Shown here one piece after another: positions 57,414 to 64,000 of a stretch of 64,000 bases of DNA. Where the stretch lies: assembly GCA_001599815.1 (NCBI GenBank), contig BCIA01000001.1:4034934-4098933 (forward strand). The letters run 5' to 3'. A program made the translations under genes and the position numbers. The DNA comes from Furcasterigmium furcatum (Eukaryota; Ascomycota; Sordariomycetes; Glomerellales; Plectosphaerellaceae). How positions within the stretch are numbered: position 1 is the first letter of the stretch; each line of letters starts with the position of its first letter. Under the pieces are notes generated by a model. That model worked only from the letters and a program-made list of their open reading frames with translations. It did not search any database and had not been told where the DNA came from.

Positions 57414-59073
57414 ATGGAGTTGTCAAAGTTCCGGCGCAAGCCCAAGACGCCGGCCATCGCGACCGACGCCAAGTCCCTGACGCCCGAGGCCGAGTCGCCC
57501 CCGACATCCCAATCCCCCATCGCTGCTACCAACCTCAAGCCCCAGAAGCCCGGCCTGCGCAAGGGCGCTTTCCGTGGCCTGCACCTTCGCAGCGCCGTCA
57601 AGCGCGCACGCTCTCCCGCGCCTCTCGCGCCGCCCGCCCTATCCAGCTCTCCCTCGAACAGCATCTCCAACGATGCGGGCGCCGATCATCCCAGTCTTCC
57701 CATGCCCATGTCTCCCGTGTCGGTGCGCCACAGAGACGGGCAGGTCGTGGAGGACGATGAGGATCCCAACTCGAAGGTGCCCGCGTTCCTGAACCAGTCT
57801 AACGACAGTAGGCCACCACCCATCCCACCCAAACTAAGACGACGTCCACTGACATATGACCCTCCACGCAGGCCTCGAGACGAAGTTCCAGGACATGCAA
57901 TGGATCGAACGAACGCGCCAGAACAATATCGAGGCCAGGGCCGCCGATGCGAACCCCAACTCGAACTATCCATACACCCTCTACAAGCTGACCGACATGA
58001 GCCACGGCCCCATGGACCGCTACTCGAACATCAAGCCCTACGAGCGAACCCGCGTGCGCCTGCGCGTTCCCGAGTCCACCCTGGACTACGTCAACGCCAG
58101 TTCCATAACCGTGCCCTCCATCGAGAACAAGCTGCCTCCGCTCCGATACATTGCGATGCAGGGCCCTACACAGAACTCGGTGGACTTCGTCTGGCGCATG
58201 GTGGCAGAGCAGTTCGAGCACACCGCCGTCATCGTACAACTGACGACGATGGTCGAGAACAACCTCCCCAAATGCTTCCCGTATCTGCCGCTGTTCGAGG
58301 AGGATGCGCCTCTTCAGCTGAACGAAATGGACGCCTGGGGCGATGGCTGGACGGCTGAGGTCCGGCTCGAGTCGGTAGAAACCCTGGAGGAGGGCGCCAT
58401 CGAGCTGCGCAAGCTTATCCTGAAGATCGATCCGCCCACGGCCCGGGACGAGGTCGAGGAGGACGAGGATGGGGCCATGGACGTCTCGGCCACCACTCAG
58501 ACGACGACTGAGCAGGACTCGAGAGAAGTTGTCGTATGGCATATGCTTTACACGAGATGGCCGGACTTTGGCCCCCCGGCACCCGAGGACGTACCGAGTT
58601 TTCTGGCGCTGATGAGGCTTTCCCGGGAATACTGCCTTCGCGATCAAGATTCAGACGGCCCCCGGCCATCCGAGATCGCTAGCAGGAGCATCAACTTGGG
58701 TTCTATGGATGCTCAGCAGAAGGAGCTGCCGCCCCGCATCATCCACTGCAGCGCAGGCGTTGGCCGCACTGGTACCTTCATGGCCCTCGAACACCTCATG
58801 CGCGAGCTCGACACAGGCAGCCTCGAGGAGTACGACAGCAAGGTCGACGCCAGCCCGACTAGCAGACGGCTACTCGCCAAGGACGACAGCAGGGACCTTG
58901 TCTTGCAGACCGTCGAGACCCTGCGCGAGCAGCGGCCCACCATGGTCCAGGCTCCCACGCAGTTCATCTTCCTGTACCAGACGCTACGAAAGATGTGGCT
59001 CGACCGGTACGACCCTGGAGACGCGGAGCCAGCTGCTAAGAGGTTGGAGATCGGGGATGCGTTTGTGGATTGA
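57414..59073 (+). CDS. Protein tyrosine phosphatase (classical PTP)
   Basis: Removes phosphate from phosphotyrosine; fungal members often switch off MAP kinases. Exons 57414-57807 and 57872-59073 give 531 aa; the 64-bp intron has a GTAGGC donor and a CGCAG acceptor, with a split Ser codon. Residues 1-130 are basic and Pro/Ser-rich, without recognised domain. The catalytic domain has LDYVNASSI, YIAMQGPTQNSVDFVWRMV, the WPD loop in TRWPDFGPP, and the P-loop HCSAGVGRTG with nucleophile Cys at about residue 424; LREQRPTMVQAPTQFIFLY is the Q-loop motif. An acidic stretch (EVEEDEDGAMD) is inserted before the WPD loop. The ATG at 57414 follows a GCC context. Confidence 0.92.
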
Positions 59074-62000
59074 CTCGCCGGCGACCCGGCGAAGCAAGGC
59101 TCTCCCGAGCGCGGATCCGGGGCACAGGAAAACGGGAACGACCAAGACATGGTCGAGGAATCAAGTGAAGAGGGGAGAAGACCGGCCATCGATATGACGA
59201 GACATGTCTCGGGGCATGACAAGAAGAAGCATTTCTGGAGGAGGGCGCGGAAGTGAAAGAAGCTCGCGTCTTTGTTCGACAGCAAAGCCACGGCAGGCTT
59301 GTATGATACGGAAACGAGCGAGACAGCGCGGGGCATTGCGGCGGTCTGGTGAGGCTAGTCCTCTTGGACCCTTTCTCCTCTACGGCATGGATGGGGATTA
59401 CACTTGCATATTCACAGCGGCATCGACAGGCGTTGGACAGGCAGCTAGCGGGCGTTTATGGGCATGGCTCTCCCGCAGGGGTGGGAGGTTATTCCTCTTG
59501 GGCATTTGATACCAGGCAGGGCCGCGGTAGGCATAATCGAGGAACATTTTTCTCTCTGCATAGTCACCATCGGTTCCGGAACGTGATGTCTCTGGCCACA
59601 TGTGTAGAAGCGAGGCAGCTCGACGTCGACATGTGACGCACCTGAAGCCTGCGTATAATTAGGGGCGTAATATCACCCCGGTGTTTGGTCTATCACGGAG
59701 GCAGTTGAGGGCAGAGCCGACGCCATGACGCCACAAATCCCCATGTCAACCTCGGGAGCGTCTCGGTCACTCGCCGTCACGGCTCTCAGACCCCGACCAA
59801 CCTCCGAATCCGACGGTCAGAAACAAGGGGCCACGACGACGTCGCGGCCGAGGCCCTGCCGGGCCCGCGATCCCGGGAGGTACAGTACGAATACGCAGCG
59901 ATCGTAGCGCCGAGCGAGCCGGCCCCTTCCCGGCGAGCTGGCTGATGACCCTCGAAGCGAGCGCTAGACGACCCAAGATCCTCGGGACGTGTATGTGAGA
60001 TATATTACAGTGAAGTCATAGGCGCCGGGGTCCGAGGGCTGCGCCTCTCCTGAGGTGTACCAGCGTCGAGATTGTCCACGTCAAGATGCTATCTTGTGGT
60101 TTGATTCAGGGGCGGCGGCGATCACTGAGTTTGGCGTAAGATTATCAACGCTCATGAAACCGCGATCATGATCTCCAGCCCGGAGCCGAGAGGGGGCCGA
60201 CTGACGCCCGTCCGCATTCACAGTGATCGTCTGGGGATTGATGTCATCTCCGAAGGGTCCTGCAAGGTGTTGCGGCACTGGGGGACGGCGGCTAAATAGG
60301 GACCTGCAGGCAGGACGGGGACGAGACAGATGCCATGTCGGTGGACGCACTGGCGCCAGTACCGAGAAATCTCTCGCCGCTGGCCACATTCAACAGCTCT
60401 GCAGGTCCGATCTGGAGGAGTGGCATGAGTGAGCGCCTCTTCTCCCAGGATTGCGCGTCCGATACCGGGTGGGCAGGCATGCAACTTGACAGCTGCAATG
60501 CCACGACGCCGCAGATGAGATGCAGTTACTTGCCGTTTCGCGTATCTGCTGAGGATGAGTTCCGTGACTGGAAAGGAAAGGGCCCATCATCGATGCATGG
60601 ACTGTGCATGTTCAGGCTTTTTCAGGTGGTTCTCGACCTCTTTCTAGTCCGGTGGTGACGACGAAGGGGAGGAGGACGACGAGGGGGCGTCACGACCCCC
60701 TGTTCTTGATGCAAGCCCGTTGGAGCAAGCCAGAGTTGGGCGTGCCGCCGTCAGATGCCATCCCGCAGAGCCGATCGTGCGTACGTACATAGGCGATGGA
60801 GGGTAGGCTGCGGCAGGTTTTTCCCTCTTTCCTGTCCACGCCTGTGCCACGAGGATGATAGGCGTTCGCTCTCTCTGGGGTGCTGCTGGCCGACATGAGA
60901 TGAACATGTGCCCTGCATGCATGAGCATGGCACCGCGGGGGGACCACAACCGCACTGCTCGAAAGAGAAGTTCGCGTGGCCAATCTCGGACGTCACCGAG
61001 CAGTTTTCTGGGGTAAAGAGAGAAAGAAGTCCGCGACATCTATCAGCGCTGGCTGCGAGGTGGCAGAGTCTCGAGATCGTTGTGGGGGACGTCGGACCGC
61101 CGTGGCTAATCTGGGCGTGTTGAGGGTGTCAGTTGACGGAATCATCTGCATCAGAGGGTGCCCTGGTTGTATCTAGACACTTTGGGTCTTTCATGGCCGT
61201 TATGAGATGGGGGTAGCAGCAATGCGTTGACCGGATGGCACGGTCTTGGAAGGTCCCTTGCTCAACCGCCGGCTATTGTATTCTGCCGGTATGTTCCAAG
61301 CTTCAACTACCGGGCGAGGATTTCGGCTGTGGGCGTCGTCTGAAGCAAGACCTGGGGAACAAGAAGCATCCGAGACTGATTATCGCCCGACCAGTCCCGT
61401 TGGTAGTCGGCGGTCGGCCGATTGCTCGGTGACGTTGGTGACACTTGCGCAGAGCGACAGTTTCGAATGGTGACATCGCGGCGGCACGGCCAAATGCTCG
61501 GAAAAACGACGCGACTTCGGCGAGAATCGTAGGTGTCTGGCTCCTTGGCGGCATGAAGGACTCCCTCCAGCGGCCAGATTGACACCTGTGCTGAAGCGCA
61601 AGACTAACCACCGGGAAAGAGAGTGATGATCGCTAGCATGTGATCGGGATGCCGTCGTCGGCTCGCGGGTTCAACAAGACTTTAGCCTCCAGCTCGCGGG
61701 TGTTGGCGCAACGAAGCCTCAGTGCCACGCCTGAAGTCTCCCGGCGGGCATTACCTATAACGGTAATCGGCACGACATCGACCCCGGCCGATGCGACAAC
61801 GCCATGCGAGGCCATGTGCTCTACCTGCACACCGACGCTCGGTTCTGGCACCGGTCAAAGCTGTGACCCAGCAGCAGGAGCGAAGGGAGAAATGATTACC
61901 AGGAGCGAGAAGCGACAGTTGGGCCGCCATCTCTGTTTGAGGTGAGCATCGGGCTGACTGGTGACTGGTGGTTTTCGAGGGTCCGGCATCCCTGGAAAGC

Positions 62001-64000
62001 CAGCGCCCGCACCAGTTCGTCTATTCTTGGGATTGCCAGGTCTAGGAGACGAGAGGAGCATCATTTTGGGTTTCCTTCTGGGAGTCCGGGTCCACGAACC
62101 AGAGTGGCACATCGATTGGACCACATGCGACTTGCACCGTTTCTCATCACCTGTCCGGGGAGACGCCGTGTCGCCGGGCGAGCCGGCTACGCCCCCCGGA
62201 GGAGAGACCATGCTCACGAGGGTAAAGCGTTGAGGCCGTCACAGGGATGGCGGGTGCCGCCGTCGCTGTCGCTGGAGGTCGACGCAAGTGGTTCGATGTT
62301 GAGAGGATGCGTGGCTGCACGTTGGCTCTGGACTTGCATGGATGTTCGAGACCTCGGGTCCGAGTCCGCGAAAAGGGGTTGTCGCAGTACCTGGAGCAGA
62401 ACGAGGCCGGCCTGACTGATGCTTGTTGGCGAGAGCTTCGCTCGGTGCTGGCGGTGAGGAGACGGGTAAGACAAGAGGTGCAGCCCTGCGCCTTGTCGTA
62501 CTTAGAGCTGTTGGTGATAAGTGACGAGATCGACGGCGACCGGAGCCCAGTGTGTTTGCTTGGTGGGCGAGGAAGCTCGAGTCGGAGGAGGAGCCAGTGG
62601 CCAGCCAGCCAGGCCTCCCCTACCCGGTCGGCTGGATCATCCCATCTGAATGATCTTCGCTGCGTGGACCGACCCCGCTGCTCACTTGATCACTCTGTTC
62701 CGTGTTCGTACTTTTGTAAATGCGATGCAGGAGAGCCATGACTCGTGGGAAGATTGATTGGAATGCCGGCGGTCATGACCCAGGATCACAAAACGTGCTC
62801 TTCTTGCCTGCTGCTTATAGTTAAAGCAAGTTCCGTGCTTGATGTAGGAGAGACACGGACGAAATGAGAAAGGGAAGAGGATCGACCACTGTCCTCGTGG
62901 CTCTTTCCAGATGCGGAAGGGAATCCTTGGCCCGCCCGGTGTCGGTGCGTGGATGGAAGGCTTGGAAGGTTTCTGGAAGCCCGCCCAGGGATTGCCCAGG
63001 CCACCAGGGGCCGCGAATTGACACTGCGAGTGGGCACTAACGGACCCCTAGGTACCCGTAACTTTAGGGGGCAGCGGGGGCTTCAGGGGGGCTGTAAGCT
63101 CGCTAGAGCTTGGCGGGGCAAATGCCTGGGGCAATCGGGCTTCCTCGGGGGGAATGGAGTGGGAAGGTGCTCCCGAGGAACTGGTTGGTAGGTGGTACCT
63201 TCCTCGGAATGCCGCCATGCCCGGGCATCCAACTGTCCGGAATTTCTCATGGATTTCGAGGACTCATCGCTGGCCGTTCTACCCCAAGTACGAAGCATCT
63301 CCGACACGATCCAACAAAGACCGGCGTCCGCATATCTGATCCGATCTGAGTCAGTCCAGGCCAACCAAGAAGAGGCAGAAAAAGCAAGCGTCCCGTCACG
63401 CGGAAGCCCAGAGGCATGGGTACGGCTCCGAAGTCGACGACCCCGGCTCCATGACGGCCTCGTCCGGAACCAGTCAGCGGCGGTGCAATTACGCGATAAT
63501 CTCCATCAAACTCCGGCGGGACGCTGTGCTTGGGTCATCCTATATACAACACTACTGCGGGAAAGGCAGCTCGCTCGCCGGCTGGTCTCCTCTTCTGTTT
63601 CGACTTGACTCGGCCCCTGTCCCGAACAGACGCTCCTTCAAGAGACTACCACGTCCTTACAAGACGGACGCTTCCAACTGCCGGCAACTTGGCTTTTTCT
63701 GGGCCTGGCAGGATTGCTTCTTGGGACGAACAGCATCAGCAGCAGGACGGACGACCTGGCAACTCCTGTGTCACATCGCAACATACCTTACACCCCGCAC
63801 ACAGTCAGTCCTTGTATCTCGAGTGCTGAGTGTTGCCCATTGCTGCTGCGCTGCTACACACTGCTCGCTCCGGGTAGCGCAACCAGCTCTTTTAGCTCTG
63901 CTCTGGGCTCTCCCGTCACTCTCTCATCACTCGCAGCAAGTACCGCTACTTGGCTCCGGGACATCCTCGTACCTAAACTTCGGCTTCCCTCAAAGCCCAA
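59074..64000. other. Long stretch without recognisable genes
   Basis: About 4.9 kb with many short overlapping open frames on both strands, none over about 165 codons and none with a familiar motif or a spliceable continuation that could be found. Apart from the stress-element cluster near 63.0 kb and C/T-rich, leader-like sequence after 63.55 kb (following a TATATA at 63541-63546), no structure was seen. It may be the extended upstream region of a gene beyond the right edge. Confidence 0.45.
63006..63089. promoter_or_regulatory. Cluster of four STRE-like AGGGG/CCCCT elements
   Basis: AGGGG at 63006-63010, 63066-63070 and 63085-63089, and CCCCT at 63045-63049. Such elements bind Msn2/Msn4-type C2H2 factors. 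The region is G-rich, which lowers specificity. Confidence 0.35.

Noticed and set aside
62247..62741. 164-codon plus-strand open frame in the gene-free block
   Set aside because: Arg/Ser/Cys-rich composition typical of random GC-rich sequence; overlapped by similar frames on both strands.

Overview
This 64 kb window is nuclear DNA of a filamentous ascomycete (Pezizomycotina, most likely a Sordariomycete). Evidence: nearly all genes are split by short introns (about 45-80 bp) with GTRNGT donors, CTNAY branch points and YAG acceptors; coding regions are GC-rich; and the gene content is fungal (Zn2Cys6 regulator, BCK1-type MAPKKK, VID27, FIG1, Dal5-type permease, ergosteryl glucosidase). Genus cannot be fixed from sequence alone. 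Three ambiguous bases occur (37337, 37341, 52972).

Layout. 1-4.5 kb: housekeeping genes: 3'-truncated DNA ligase I (minus), eIF3k (plus) and TSR4 (minus). 4.6-9.8 kb: a compact accessory module of a Zn2Cys6 regulator, an FAD monooxygenase and a PhzF-like isomerase. All three share a CGGACATAA-type motif near their 5' ends, including a perfect inverted repeat between regulator and monooxygenase. 10.3-16.7 kb: VID27, a nine-exon Dal5/Fen2-type permease with a 14-nt microexon, and a GNAT acetyltransferase. 17.8-33.7 kb: carbohydrate and cell-wall related genes: EGH1-type ergosteryl-beta-glucosidase, a GH47 mannosidase, the BCK1 MAPKKK and a second, much longer GH47. 34.6-45.4 kb: FIG1, a tRNA-Glu with intron, a DHA2 transporter with a vacuolar-type dileucine signal, an arylsulfatase and a large membrane protein of unknown function. 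46.4-53.2 kb: RINT1/TIP20-type tether, YMC1-like mitochondrial carrier and COG3. 54.2-59.1 kb: FMP25-like RCC1 protein and a protein tyrosine phosphatase. 59.1-64 kb: about 4.9 kb without a recognisable gene, with a stress-element cluster near 63.0 kb; it may be the long upstream region of a gene beyond the edge.

Most genes are independent housekeeping loci. The only convincing functional grouping is the 4.6-9.8 kb regulator-monooxygenase-PhzF module, which looks like a small self-regulated metabolic unit without a PKS, NRPS or terpene core. It is the best candidate here for something undescribed. Exon boundaries were worked out by hand from splice signals, reading-phase continuity and remembered family features; no database search was possible.
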